64,000 bases of DNA from NCBI RefSeq assembly GCF_004187715.1, contig NZ_QZWF01000010.1:1-64000 (forward strand). The letters run 5' to 3'. The position numbers were made by a program, and so were the translations under genes. Shown piece by piece: positions 42,504 through 49,825 of this stretch (its first letter is position 1; the number at the start of each line of letters is the position of its first letter). Source of the DNA: Streptomyces sp. F001. GTDB taxonomy: Bacteria > Actinomycetota > Actinomycetes > Streptomycetales > Streptomycetaceae. The notes under the pieces are model-generated. The model was not told the DNA's origin. It did not search any database and saw nothing but the letters and a program-made list of their open reading frames with translations.

Positions 42504-43010
42504 TCAGGGGGTCACGTACTCGCCGAGGTCCTCGCCCAGAAGCTCCCGCATCCGGGCGAGCGCACGGACGCAACGCGTCCGCACGGCAGCCGAACTGGCG
42601 TTGAGTACGTCGGCGGTCTCCTCGATGCTGCGGTCCTCCCAGTAGCGCAGCACGACCACCGCCCGGTCCTTGGCAGGCAGCCGGGCGAGGGCCTCCAGCA
42701 GGGTCAGCCGCAGGGAGGCGTCACCGGCGCCCGCGTCGGGCCGGTCCGGCAGTACGTCCATGGCGCGCTCGGTACTGCTCCGCCGCCGCTGATGGGCGAG
42801 GAACGTACGGGTCAGCACGGTCTGCGCGTACGCGGCGGGGTTCCCCACCCGCGCAACGCGCCCCCATCTGACGTACAGCCGCCCGAGGGTCTCCTGCACC
42901 AGATCCTCGGCGAGATACGTGTCCCCCGCGGTGAGCAGACACGCGGACCGGTACAGATGCCCGGCACGCGCCGCCGCGAACTCCGCGTACTCGTCCCCGC
43001 GGACCTGCAT
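42504..43010 (-). CDS. SigE-family ECF RNA polymerase sigma factor
   Basis: 168 aa, ATG start. Region 2: YRSACLLTAGDTYLAEDLVQETLGRLYVRWGRV. Region 4: LLEALARLPAKDRAVVVLRYWEDRSIEETADVLNASSAAVRTRCVRALARMRELL. Length and the Tyr/Trp pattern RW-G-RVARVGNPAAYAQTVL match the actinobacterial SigE-like (SigE family, ECF) group, many of which sit beside a membrane protein with a single helix, as here. Probably responds to an envelope signal received by the 423-aa protein. Confidence 0.92.
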   Translation of the reverse strand: MQVRGDEYAEFAAARAGHLYRSACLLTAGDTYLAEDLVQETLGRLYVRWGRVARVGNPAAYAQTVLTRTFLAHQRRRSSTERAMDVLPDRPDAGAGDASLRLTLLEALARLPAKDRAVVVLRYWEDRSIEETADVLNASSAAVRTRCVRALARMRELLGEDLGEYVTP

Positions 43011-43098
43011 CGTTGTCCCCCCGTCGTAGGCGCCGTCACTTCATTGATGCGGCGGGCCCGGGGAAATGTTTCACGCCGGTCTCACGTTTTTCGAAGTC

Positions 43099-43290
43099 TC
43101 AGAGCAGGTGGTCGGCCTTCCCGGCCTTGATGTCGAGGATGAGGCGGCGGAGGGCTTCACGGCTGTCGGTGAGGTAGGAGTCCTCGGCACCGGCGACGGC
43201 TATGTAGGCGTTGCCTTGGGGGTCGGTGCCTAGGCGGAAGCAGCTGGCTCCCTCGCCGCAGAACGGCTCTTCCCAGGCGATGTCGTTCAT
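43099..43290 (-). CDS. DUF397 protein
   Basis: 63 aa, ATG start. DUF397 core: CFRLGTDPQGNAYIAVAGAEDSYLTDSREALRRLILDIKAGKADHLL. DUF397 proteins pair with XRE/DUF5753 regulators in Streptomyces (the Scr1/WhiJ-like systems) and act as small effectors or antagonists. 12 nt downstream of the XRE gene, so co-transcribed. Confidence 0.92.
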   Translation of the reverse strand: MNDIAWEEPFCGEGASCFRLGTDPQGNAYIAVAGAEDSYLTDSREALRRLILDIKAGKADHLL

Positions 43291-43302
43291 CGGGGGGTCT
43301 CC

Positions 43303-44154
43303 TCACAGACTGTTGGCGATGTCCCGAATGAAGTCGCGCGACTCCTCCTGCGACAGCGCGATGCGCTCCATCCAGTCCAGGTGCGTACGGTACTTGGCCA
43401 ACTGCATGTCCCCACTGAGGAATTCCGGCCCGTGACTGCTGTCGATCTGAACGGTGTCCAGCTGGGGAACCGGACCCTCGAGGAAGTTGAAGGTCTGTCC
43501 CGAGCCGGGGAACGTACCAGCGGCGAACGGAATCACCAGCAGCCGTACCGCAGGTCGCTCCGAGACGGCCAGCAGATGCTCGAGCTGAGCGCGAGCCACC
43601 TTCCGCCCGCCGAACTGCATACGCAGAGCGGCCTCGTGCACAACGGCGATGTACTCGGTCGGGTTGTCGCCGTCCAGCACTTGCTGCCGCTCCACGCGGT
43701 ACGCCAGCCGCAGCGCGACTTCGTGCTCGGGAAGCGGCGGCAGTACGGCCCGGAAGAGCTCGAGAGCGTGGTCGCTGGTCTGCAGCAGGCCGGGGATGTG
43801 GGCGATATGGGCCGTCCGCATCCGTGTCGCGAACGCCTCGAACTCGGCGATGTCCAGCAGCCCGGCGGCGAGTGAGCCCCGATAACGCTCCCACCACCCA
43901 TGTCCGTTGGGTCGGGCCATGCTCACCAGGGCTGCCACATACGCCTGATCCGAGTAGTCGCAGTTGCAGGCGAGGGTGCGCAGCCGCTCCTCGCTGATCG
44001 TGCGGATGCCCGTCTCGATGTTGGAGATCTTCGCCCGGTCGAGACCGAGCAGCCCGGCAGCCTGGTCGGCCGTTATTCCCGCCGCCACCCGCATCTTCCG
44101 CAACTCGCTGCCCAGACGCTTCTGACGCTCGGTGGGTGTCGTCCTCGGTGGCAT
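43303..44154 (-). CDS. XRE-family regulator with DUF5753 domain (WhiJ/Scr1-like)
   Basis: 283 aa, ATG start. N-terminal helix-turn-helix (LGSELRKMRVAAGITADQAAGLLGLDRAKISNIETGIRTIS, about residues 14-55). C-terminal DUF5753 (IPGLLQTSDHALELFRAVLPPLP, LRMQFGGRKVARAQLEHLLAVSERPAVRLLVIPFAAG, VQIDSSHGPEFLSGDMQLAKYRTHLDWMERIAL). These regulators are numerous in Streptomyces, paired with DUF397 and a degenerate HATPase, and linked to development and toxin-antitoxin-like behaviour. All three partners are present here. Confidence 0.93.
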   Translation of the reverse strand: MPPRTTPTERQKRLGSELRKMRVAAGITADQAAGLLGLDRAKISNIETGIRTISEERLRTLACNCDYSDQAYVAALVSMARPNGHGWWERYRGSLAAGLLDIAEFEAFATRMRTAHIAHIPGLLQTSDHALELFRAVLPPLPEHEVALRLAYRVERQQVLDGDNPTEYIAVVHEAALRMQFGGRKVARAQLEHLLAVSERPAVRLLVIPFAAGTFPGSGQTFNFLEGPVPQLDTVQIDSSHGPEFLSGDMQLAKYRTHLDWMERIALSQEESRDFIRDIANSL

Positions 44155-44409
44155 GCCTTTCCTTCCCTACAGCTCGTCAGCAGTCTGCCGCCAACCGGTG
44201 CCGACGACCTACGATCGGGTCAATTTCTCCAAGCGCGTGGCAATGTAACCAAGTGACATCCTACAGTCAGTGACGCACCTGCTACTCGCAGCAGTTGGCA
44301 GTGCATCGCGCGAGCCTGCCCGCAACCTCCTGCCCTGGGAGGGGCGACCCGCGCCAGGGAGACGAGCCACCGACTGCTGCCCACCCCGCACTGAATCAAG
44401 GAGACCCGC

Positions 44410-44903
44410 ATGCCGGCATCCCGCTGCCCCCTCGCCCCCACCTACCCGGCGGACCCCACCGCCCCACTCCCGAAACCCTGGCCTACAGCTTCACGCTCCC
44501 CGCAGCGCTGGCCAGCCCGGCGTTGGCAAGGGCGGCGACGAGGGAGGTCCTGAAGGCGCACGGCCTGACGGACATGCTGGACCCGGCGCTACAGGCGGTA
44601 GGCGAACTGACGGCGACAGCCTGCCAGTTCACGGAGTCGGAGGACTACTACCTCTCCCTCCGCTACCGAGCCGACACCCTCCGCCTGATCGCTTACGACA
44701 GCCACCCCTGCCACACCCAACCCCACCTCGCAACGGCCTGCGACACCCGCCGCCGCGCAGCCCTCCGCGTCCTCGCCTGCGTCTGCCGGGCCTGCAACGG
44801 TGACTGGGGCTTCGGCGACTCCCGGGAACCGGGCGGCGGAACGCGGATGTGGGCGACGCTACCGAGGGCGGGCACGGCGACGTACGGCACGCCCACCGAT
44901 TGA
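44410..44903 (+). pseudogene. Degenerate HATPase-type protein, -1 frameshift near 44465
   Basis: ATG 44410 follows AAGGAG, giving MPASRCPLAPTYPADPTAPLP, but the protein-like sequence continues in the next frame from about 44468 (ETLAYSFTLPAALASPALARAATREVL … GGGTRMWATLPRAGTA). One missing base in a C run at about 44462-44470 explains it. The repaired product of about 165 aa has the GHKL-ATPase outline but lacks the N-box Asn (VGELTATACQFT) and the DxGxG motif (LIAYDSHP), so it should not bind ATP normally. Such degenerate HATPases flank XRE/DUF397 pairs in Streptomyces. Divergent from the XRE gene; the 255-nt gap holds only promoter-like sequence. Confidence 0.6.
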
Positions 44904-44966
44904 CCGGCGTTCCCAAGTGACTGTCGGGGCCGCCCGCTTCTTTGTCAGTGTCGTGCTTCCACGGCC

Positions 44967-45045
44967 CGAGTAAAGGGCGCTGCGTTCCGCTGCGCTCCAC
45001 TCCGCGTCGGCTGCGCCGATCGGCCTGCGGCCGACCCTTGACTCG
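44967..45045. repeat. Palindromic GC-rich element
   Basis: CGAGTAAAGGG (44967-44977) mirrors CCCTTGACTCG (45035-45045), 10 of 11 pairs, around a GC-rich interior with smaller palindromes such as CGGCCTGCGGCCG. Lies in the 327-nt gap 44904-45230, which shows no gene. Confidence 0.5.
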
Positions 45046-45161
45046 GCTCGTTCCAGCACGGGTGAGAAGCGAGCGAGCGGCCCGGAAAGGCGGGTGCCCA
45101 GGTCGGTCGACCTTTCGGGTGGGGCTGGTGGCGCCGGGTTGGGGCGCGTCAGCGCCTCGCA

Positions 45162-45205
45162 GGCACGCCGGGTGGGCTTAGCGGCTTGCGGCCGGTGGGC
45201 GGTGG
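45162..45205 (+). repeat. Inverted repeat copy A flanking the islet
   Basis: GGCACGCCGGGTGGGCTTAG begins a 44-bp sequence whose reverse complement, with about 24 identical bases followed by several mismatches, lies at 46063-46102. The copies are about 860 bp apart and point toward each other. Confidence 0.75.
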
Positions 45206-45230
45206 CAGCGCCTGGGGCCGTCCGGGCCTC

Positions 45231-45557
45231 TCAGTAGCCGAACTCAGGTGCCTGATAGGGAACCCACCAACTGGTCAGACCCCAGATTCCCAGGGCGGCC
45301 GCGGTGACGGCGACCAGGGCGGCGAGCCACGGACGATGGAACCGGCGCAAGGTGAGCATCCAGAAGGCGAGCGGCACCAGGGCGCCTCCCGCGGCGACCA
45401 GCGGCAGGTCGACGTAGAGCACACTGAGGTCCCGGTGGATTCCCTCGAATCCACCCTCCACGTTGACCCGCGCCAGCGGTGCCCAGGCCAGCAGCGCCGC
45501 TGCAGCACCCAGACCGGCGACGAGGAAACCGCCGAGGCCCTTGATCTCTTCCTTCAC
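45231..45557 (-). CDS. Small membrane protein of unknown function
   Basis: 108 aa from GTG 45557 (VKEEIKGLGGFLVAG); the frame is open further upstream but that part is not protein-like. Three hydrophobic segments (GLGGFLVAGLGAAAALLAWAPL, LPLVAAGGALVPLAFWML, WLAALVAVTAAALGIWGLTSWWV). The ribosome site is weak. It lies between the two inverted repeat copies. No family recognised. Confidence 0.55.
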   Translation of the reverse strand: MKEEIKGLGGFLVAGLGAAAALLAWAPLARVNVEGGFEGIHRDLSVLYVDLPLVAAGGALVPLAFWMLTLRRFHRPWLAALVAVTAAALGIWGLTSWWVPYQAPEFGY

Positions 45558-45687
45558 AACAGGTCGGACGCCGCAGCCCTGCTCGCAGTTCCCCGAGTCG
45601 GCCGACTCCCCTACGCGCGGGGAGGCCGGCCGCTGGTGGGCGAGCCAGGTGATCGCACGGCGCTGCAGGTCGTCCAGCAAGAAACCC

Positions 45688-45717
45688 GACCGGCCACCGG
45701 TGAGGCAGTGGCCGGTC
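45688..45717. other. Strong hairpin within the islet
   Basis: GACCGGCCAC (45688-45697) and GTGGCCGGTC (45708-45717) form a perfect 10-bp stem with a 10-nt loop. No gene ends nearby on either strand, so a terminator role is not obvious. It is part of the 452-nt non-coding stretch 45558-46009. Confidence 0.5.
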
Positions 45718-45840
45718 GAGCTCCGCAACCAGCAGGCCTACCTCAACCTCAGCCGGGAACGGACATCAGCCCACAAACCAGCTCTGACTGATTGCTGAGC
45801 GTCCCTGGAGCTCCGATGCCAGGCGCTGGCGCTGGAACAG

Positions 45841-45919
45841 TAATTGGCCGCTTTGGGCCACCCAGGGGGAGAGAAAGCCCAGGTGGGACTGCCTGCCCGT
45901 GACCCAAATCGGCCAATTA
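45841..45919. repeat. 79-bp stem-loop with AT-containing 17-bp arms
   Basis: TAATTGGCCGCTTTGGG (45841-45857) pairs at 16 of 17 positions with CCCAAATCGGCCAATTA (45903-45919). Inside the 45-nt loop, CCACCCAGGG and CCCAGGTGGG can form a second stem. The arms are clearly less GC-rich than their surroundings. It could be a small mobile palindromic unit, a structured RNA or an operator; no gene overlaps it convincingly. Confidence 0.75.
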
Positions 45920-46009
45920 CCTGCTGGGGTGCGGTCCGTGAGGCTGGTGTGACGACCGTGACTTGCGAGCGCCCCCGGCGAATCCGCCCGCACCCCGCAC
46001 CCGCACCCC

Positions 46010-46532
46010 TCACCCCGCCTTCCGCCGGGGAAAGCCGCTATGCCGACCCGGCCTGCCCCGACCACCCACCGCCCGCAGGCCGCTAAGCCCACCCGGCGTG
46101 CCGCCGGCGGAGAATTCCGGCCAGGAACGGTAGGAGAGGGCGGCCTTCCGACCGGCTTCGATGACGGCGGACTCGGCCTCCTGCAATGTGCCGTACCGGG
46201 CGCCGAGTCCCCACCGGGCCATCTTTGAGGCGCGGCCGAGATCCCAGGCGTCAACGGAGGTCACATACCGGTTCTCGTCCAGTACGCCGTCGGCGCGCAT
46301 CCGGGCCTCGTACCGAGTGATCCGCCCGATGAGTCGTTGCACGCCCTCGATCTGCGCCTCAGTCTCTGACTCGGGACGGGCATCGTTCTTCGTGACGCCG
46401 TCGGGTCCCAGGACCGTGGAGCCGGCGGCCTTGGCGCGCAGGACTTTGCCAACGGCCTGCCGCCAGTACCCGATGTCGACGAAGTCCCCGCCGTCGGCCC
46501 CAGCGGAATCAGCCACGACTGACCGTCGCTCA
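46010..46532 (-). pseudogene. DUF1266-like gene, truncated at 3' end by the inverted repeat
   Basis: The readable core is DFVDIGYWRQAVGKVLRAKAAGS… RYEARMRADGVLDENRYVTSVDAWDLGRASKMARWGLGARYGTLQEAESAVIEAGRKAALSYRSWPEFSAG, which looks like DUF1266 (Trp/Gly-rich helical domain). Immediately after EFSAG, where I expect a YxxGR ending, the frame enters inverted repeat copy B and encodes an unrelated Gly/Arg-rich tail. At the 5' end, a GTG overlapping the sseB stop reads SDGQSWLIPLGP in another frame, so a -1 shift near 46490 is likely; otherwise GTG 46516 is the start. Partner of sseB just upstream. Probably a remnant. Confidence 0.5.
46063..46102 (-). repeat. Inverted repeat copy B, inside the DUF1266-like 3' end
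   Basis: Reverse complement of copy A (45162-45205), identical over GGCACGCCGGGTGGGCTTAG plus four more bases and then partly matching. It replaces the expected C-terminal codons of the DUF1266-like gene. Confidence 0.75.
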
Positions 46533-47018
46533 CGCCGACCTCCCCCGATTCCGGTACGAGATGTGCAGCACCTGCTCGGTCTTGGTGGCGGACGACGCCA
46601 GCCGCACCGTGTGCTCGGCGGCCGGGTCCAGCCACACATCAACCCCCGGCGGCAGCAGGTTCAGCACGTCCGCACCGGTGGTCGAGAACCAGGCGCCCTC
46701 GCCCACGAACAGAGCGAATTGCTCCAGCGACGAGAACACGGGCACCAACCGGACCGGCGGGTCAGCCTCCTCGGACGGCCCGTCGATGAGGTCCAGGAGC
46801 CGGGACCGGGGTGGCGCGCCGTCGCTCCCCGCCGGTACGGGGACTGTCAAGAAACCGGGCTCCTCAGGGCGTTCGCAGTACAGCCGAGCCTGGAGGAACG
46901 CCTCGAACACGTCCTGCGGTGACGCCTCCCCACCCTTCGCCCGCCGCACCGCGTCGACCAACTCGGCCGCAACACTTGACTCTTCCGGCCTTGGTATGCC
47001 GCCCCCGTCCGCACACAT
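46530..47018 (-). CDS. SseB-family protein
   Basis: 162 aa from ATG 47018; GTG 47033 is possible, neither with a good ribosome site. SseB N-terminal-type sequence: AAELVDAVRRAKGGEASPQDVFEAFLQARLYCERPEEPGF, VRLVPVFSSLEQFALFVGEGAWFSTTGADVLNLLPPGVDVWLDPAAEHTVRL. Bacterial SseB-like proteins are small cytosolic proteins of unclear function, common in Streptomyces beside type VII secretion or DUF1266 genes. Its stop overlaps the probable start of the DUF1266-like gene, so they form an operon. Confidence 0.75.
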   Translation of the reverse strand: MCADGGGIPRPEESSVAAELVDAVRRAKGGEASPQDVFEAFLQARLYCERPEEPGFLTVPVPAGSDGAPPRSRLLDLIDGPSEEADPPVRLVPVFSSLEQFALFVGEGAWFSTTGADVLNLLPPGVDVWLDPAAEHTVRLASSATKTEQVLHISYRNRGRSA

Positions 47019-47078
47019 GTGCCCAAAGATCACACAGCTCGATTACGGATTGCAACGCGGCTTTCCGACAACACCAAC

Positions 47079-47144
47079 GTGATCCCCACGACAGCGCCGG
47101 CCGCATCGGGACATGCGGCCGGCGCCAGGAAGGGTGAGGATCAC
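47079..47144 (-). terminator. Nested terminator of the chitinase gene
   Basis: GCGCCGGCCGCAT (47094-47106) and ATGCGGCCGGCGC (47113-47125) form a perfect 13-bp stem with a 6-nt loop, enclosed by a second stem GTGATCC/GGATCAC (47079-47085 and 47138-47144). The outer arm overlaps the chitinase stop. Confidence 0.85.
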
Positions 47145-48835
47145 GGCAGTGCGTGCACGTGCGGCCCCACCGCGTTCGACCAGGCGTTCCCCGCCGTCGC
47201 GTCCCAGTTTGTCGACCACGTCATCGCGCCGCGCAGGTCGGGATACGTCCTCGACGGCTTGAAGCTGCCGCACCCGGTCCCCCGAGTCAGGCAGTCAAGC
47301 GCGTTGTTCACCACCGACGGTGACACATACCCACTGCCCGCGCCCCGCGTCGATGCCGGCAACCCCAACCCCACCTGGGACGGAGCCAGACCACCCTCCA
47401 GCTGAATGCAGGCCAGCGCGGTCAGGAAGTCCACCGAGCCCTGGCTGTAGACCTTGCCGTCGCAGCCGAGCATCGAACCGCTGTTGTAGTACTGCATGTT
47501 GACGACCGTGAGGATGTCCTTCACGTTCAGGGCCGTCTGGAAGTACGAGTTCGACGTCGACTGCATGTCGATGGTCTGCGGGGCCATCGTGAGGATCATC
47601 GACGGGCCCGCCTTCGCGGACAGCGAGCGCAGTGCCTGCGTCATGTACGTCGCGTTCAGGCCGTTCTCCAGATCGATGTCGACGCCGTCGAAGCCGTACG
47701 TCTGCATCAGCCCGTACGCCGAGTTCGCGAAGTTCGTCGCCGACGTCGCGTCGTTGACCGTGACCGTGCCGCGCTCGCCGCCCACCGAGATGATCACCTT
47801 CTTGCCGGCGGCCTGCTTGGCGCGGATGTCGGCCTTGAACTGGTCCACCGTGTAGCCGCCGAGGCCCGCCGAGTCCAGGTTGAAGGTGACCGCGCCCGGC
47901 GTCCCCGTCGCGTCGGCGAAGGCCACCGCGATGATGTCGTACTGGGACTGGACGTCCGCCAGCCGCTGCACGGTCGCGCCGTTGTTGAAGTTCTGCCAGT
48001 AGCCCGTCACCGCGTGCCGGGGGAGATCGGAGCCGGTATCGCCCGTCGGTGCCGTGGTGCCTGTCACGGTCGCCGACTTCGGTGACTCACCGGCCGCGTT
48101 CGTCGCCGTGACCTGGAAGGAGTACGACGTCGAGGCGGCGAGGCCGGTCACCGTCGCCGATGTGCCGGTCACCGCGGTCACCTTCGTGCCGTTGCGGTAG
48201 ACGTTGTAGCCGGTCGCCCCGGAGACCGTGTTCCACGCCAGCGACACGGACGAGGACGTCGTACCGGATACCGAAAGACCGCTCGGCGCGCCCGGGATCG
48301 TCGGGGCCGGGTCGCCTCCCCCGCCGCCGTCGGGGCCGTGGACCGAGATGTCGTCGGCGTGGTAGGCCGCCTGGCCGTACCAGCCGTGGGTGTAGATGGT
48401 CACCGATCGCGTGGAGGAGCCCGTCGAGAACGTGGTCGACAGTTGTTTCCACGTCGTCGAGTCCGGTGTCCATGTCGACACGTCCGTCGTGCCCGTGCCG
48501 GTGACACCCAGATAGGTGTAGCCGCCCTGGACCCATCCGCTCAGTGTGTACGTCGAGTTGGGCTGTACCGCCACGGTCTGGGTGCAGCGGGCGTTGTCCT
48601 GCCCGGCCGGGGTCGCCTTGAGTGCGGCGGTGCCGCTGTGCACCGGGGACGAGACGGTCGTACCGCTGTTCGCTGAACAGGTCCAGTTGCTCAGGCCCGA
48701 CTCGAAGCCGGCGTTCTTGGCGTTGTTGACGTCGGCGGCGGACGCCTGGCCGATCGTCGGCACGGTGAGGGCGAGAGCGGCGGTCACCGCCCCCGACCAT
48801 ATGCGTATCCATCTCCGTCTGCGTGCGCGGTCCAC
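47141..48835 (-). CDS. Secreted GH18 chitinase with CBM and fibronectin III domains
   Basis: 564 aa, GTG start. Signal peptide (IWSGAVTAALALTVPTIGQASA). Residues about 33-170 form a CBM-like beta-sandwich (NAGFESGLSNWTCSANSGTTV … YHADDISVHGP). A Gly/Pro linker leads to a fibronectin III domain (about 181-270: PGAPSGLSVSGTTSSSVSLAWNTVSGATGYNVYRNGTKV). The GH18 barrel (about 285-560) has the catalytic DxxDxDxE motif in FDGVDIDLEN near 381-388. This is the layout of Streptomyces ChiC/ChiD-type enzymes that degrade chitin outside the cell. A DasR-type palindrome and related repeats lie upstream, implying GlcNAc-responsive control. Monocistronic, with a strong terminator. Confidence 0.95.
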   Translation of the reverse strand: MDRARRRRWIRIWSGAVTAALALTVPTIGQASAADVNNAKNAGFESGLSNWTCSANSGTTVSSPVHSGTAALKATPAGQDNARCTQTVAVQPNSTYTLSGWVQGGYTYLGVTGTGTTDVSTWTPDSTTWKQLSTTFSTGSSTRSVTIYTHGWYGQAAYHADDISVHGPDGGGGGDPAPTIPGAPSGLSVSGTTSSSVSLAWNTVSGATGYNVYRNGTKVTAVTGTSATVTGLAASTSYSFQVTATNAAGESPKSATVTGTTAPTGDTGSDLPRHAVTGYWQNFNNGATVQRLADVQSQYDIIAVAFADATGTPGAVTFNLDSAGLGGYTVDQFKADIRAKQAAGKKVIISVGGERGTVTVNDATSATNFANSAYGLMQTYGFDGVDIDLENGLNATYMTQALRSLSAKAGPSMILTMAPQTIDMQSTSNSYFQTALNVKDILTVVNMQYYNSGSMLGCDGKVYSQGSVDFLTALACIQLEGGLAPSQVGLGLPASTRGAGSGYVSPSVVNNALDCLTRGTGCGSFKPSRTYPDLRGAMTWSTNWDATAGNAWSNAVGPHVHALP

Positions 48836-48905
48836 TGGGGCCTCCGGTGGGGGAGTGGGGTGTTCCGGTCTTCCGGTACGGCGGTGGCCACCGTTGGCCT
48901 ACAAG

Positions 48906-48919
48906 TTGGTCCAGACCAA
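48906..48919 (-). promoter_or_regulatory. DasR-responsive element (dre-like) upstream of the chitinase
   Basis: TTGGTC-CA-GACCAA is a perfect inverted repeat about 70 nt before the chitinase start. It matches the known DasR site pattern A(C/T)TGGTCTAGACCA(G/A)T and the TGGTCCAGACC boxes of Streptomyces chi promoters. A second degenerate box (GGTCCAGGCCAA) follows at 48934-48945. Confidence 0.8.
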
Positions 48920-49011
48920 TTCAACTGTCAAGAGGTCCAGGCCAATTCGCCCGTCAGGAGACCCACACCAGTTCGGCCGTCAGGCCGCCCAGTCAACTCA
49001 CCGTCAGGACG
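48910..49011. repeat. Four degenerate 26-bp tandem repeats containing the dre box
   Basis: Units start at 48910, 48936, 48962 and 48988 with the shared pattern YCCAGNCCARTTCNNCYGTC AGG (spacer after 20 for display). Copies 1 and 2 agree at about 19 of 26 positions; the fourth is 24 bp. The array begins in the dre palindrome and runs to the stop of the next gene (49004). Confidence 0.7.
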
Positions 49012-49393
49012 CCCACACCAACCTGTCCAGCAGCAACCCCACCGCACACCCCGCCAGCAGCACCCCCGTCGACATCCACAGCGCCAGGCTCGCCACACCC
49101 ACCACGTCCCACCGCAGCGTCACCGTCAGCAGCTGTGCCGCCGCCGGTACCACGCACGCCGCCGCCACATGCCGGGCCGGGATCTCCCGCCACGGCTGCG
49201 GATGCACCCGCGCGGCCGCCCAGGTCGCCAGCACCACACAGACGAGGTTCGGCAAGTGGACGAGGGCCAGTGCCGCGCCGAAGGAGTCGACCCCCGACGG
49301 GCCGACGAAATTGTCGTGGATCAGGGTCATCTGGACGTACTCGGTGAGGACCAGGACCACGATGCCCGCGGCCCAGGACCGGACGAGAGCCAT
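49004..49393 (-). CDS. Four-helix membrane protein of unknown function
   Basis: 129 aa, ATG start. Four hydrophobic segments (WAAGIVVLVLTEYVQMTLI, SFGAALALVHLPNLVCVVLATW, HVAAACVVPAAAQLLTV, VVGVASLALWMSTGVLLAGCAVGLLLDRL). 3 nt after the DUF3592 gene stop, so translationally coupled with it. No family recognised. Confidence 0.75.
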   Translation of the reverse strand: MALVRSWAAGIVVLVLTEYVQMTLIHDNFVGPSGVDSFGAALALVHLPNLVCVVLATWAAARVHPQPWREIPARHVAAACVVPAAAQLLTVTLRWDVVGVASLALWMSTGVLLAGCAVGLLLDRLVWAS

Positions 49394-49396
49394 GGG

Positions 49397-49822
49397 TCAG
49401 CCTCCGAAGACCTCGTGGAGCAGCAGCGTCGTGAAGCCGAGGGCCGCCATCCCGCAACCCGCCGTCAGCGCGAGGGACTGCAGGATCGGGGACCAGCTGT
49501 CCCGGCTGGCGACCGTTGCCGTTCCCTGTGGGTCGCGGGGGTCGTAGGTGACGGTGACCGGTGTGCCCTTCGCCGTCGACCAGGCCGCCAGGTCCTCGAA
49601 CTCGATGCGGGTGCCGTCCGCCGTCACGAACGTGAAGAAGTGCCGCTTGGCGTCCGACTCGTGGGGCTCCCACTCCACGCGGACGCATTCACCGTCCGTG
49701 CGCACCCCGTGTCGCAGTACGCGCGCGACGGTGAGCAGTCGCCGGGCGTATTTGAGTGACAGCGCGCCGAAGAAGGCGGCCAGGAGGGTGAGGACGACAT
49801 AGCCGGCGCCGGGAACCTCCAT
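49397..49822 (-). CDS. DUF3592 membrane protein
   Basis: 141 aa, ATG start. Two membrane helices at the ends (GYVVLTLLAAFFGALSL and LALTAGCGMAALGFTTLLLHEVF) around a beta-rich extracytoplasmic or cytosolic domain: GVRTDGECVRVEWEPHESDAKRHFFTFVTADGTRIEFEDLAAWSTAKGTPVTVTYDPRDPQ. The PVTVxYDPxxP signature is typical of DUF3592. Function unknown. Lies 3 nt after the lipoprotein gene. Confidence 0.85.
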   Translation of the reverse strand: MEVPGAGYVVLTLLAAFFGALSLKYARRLLTVARVLRHGVRTDGECVRVEWEPHESDAKRHFFTFVTADGTRIEFEDLAAWSTAKGTPVTVTYDPRDPQGTATVASRDSWSPILQSLALTAGCGMAALGFTTLLLHEVFGG

Positions 49823-49825
49823 CGG

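Noticed and set aside
43099..44154. A classical toxin-antitoxin pair
   Set aside because: XRE/DUF5753 with DUF397 is a Streptomyces regulatory pair; no toxin motif is visible.
45162..46102. A complete insertion sequence
   Set aside because: Inverted repeats exist but no transposase, DDE motif or target duplication is found between them.
48910..49011. A CRISPR array
   Set aside because: The 26-bp units are contiguous and degenerate with no spacers, and no cas genes are present.
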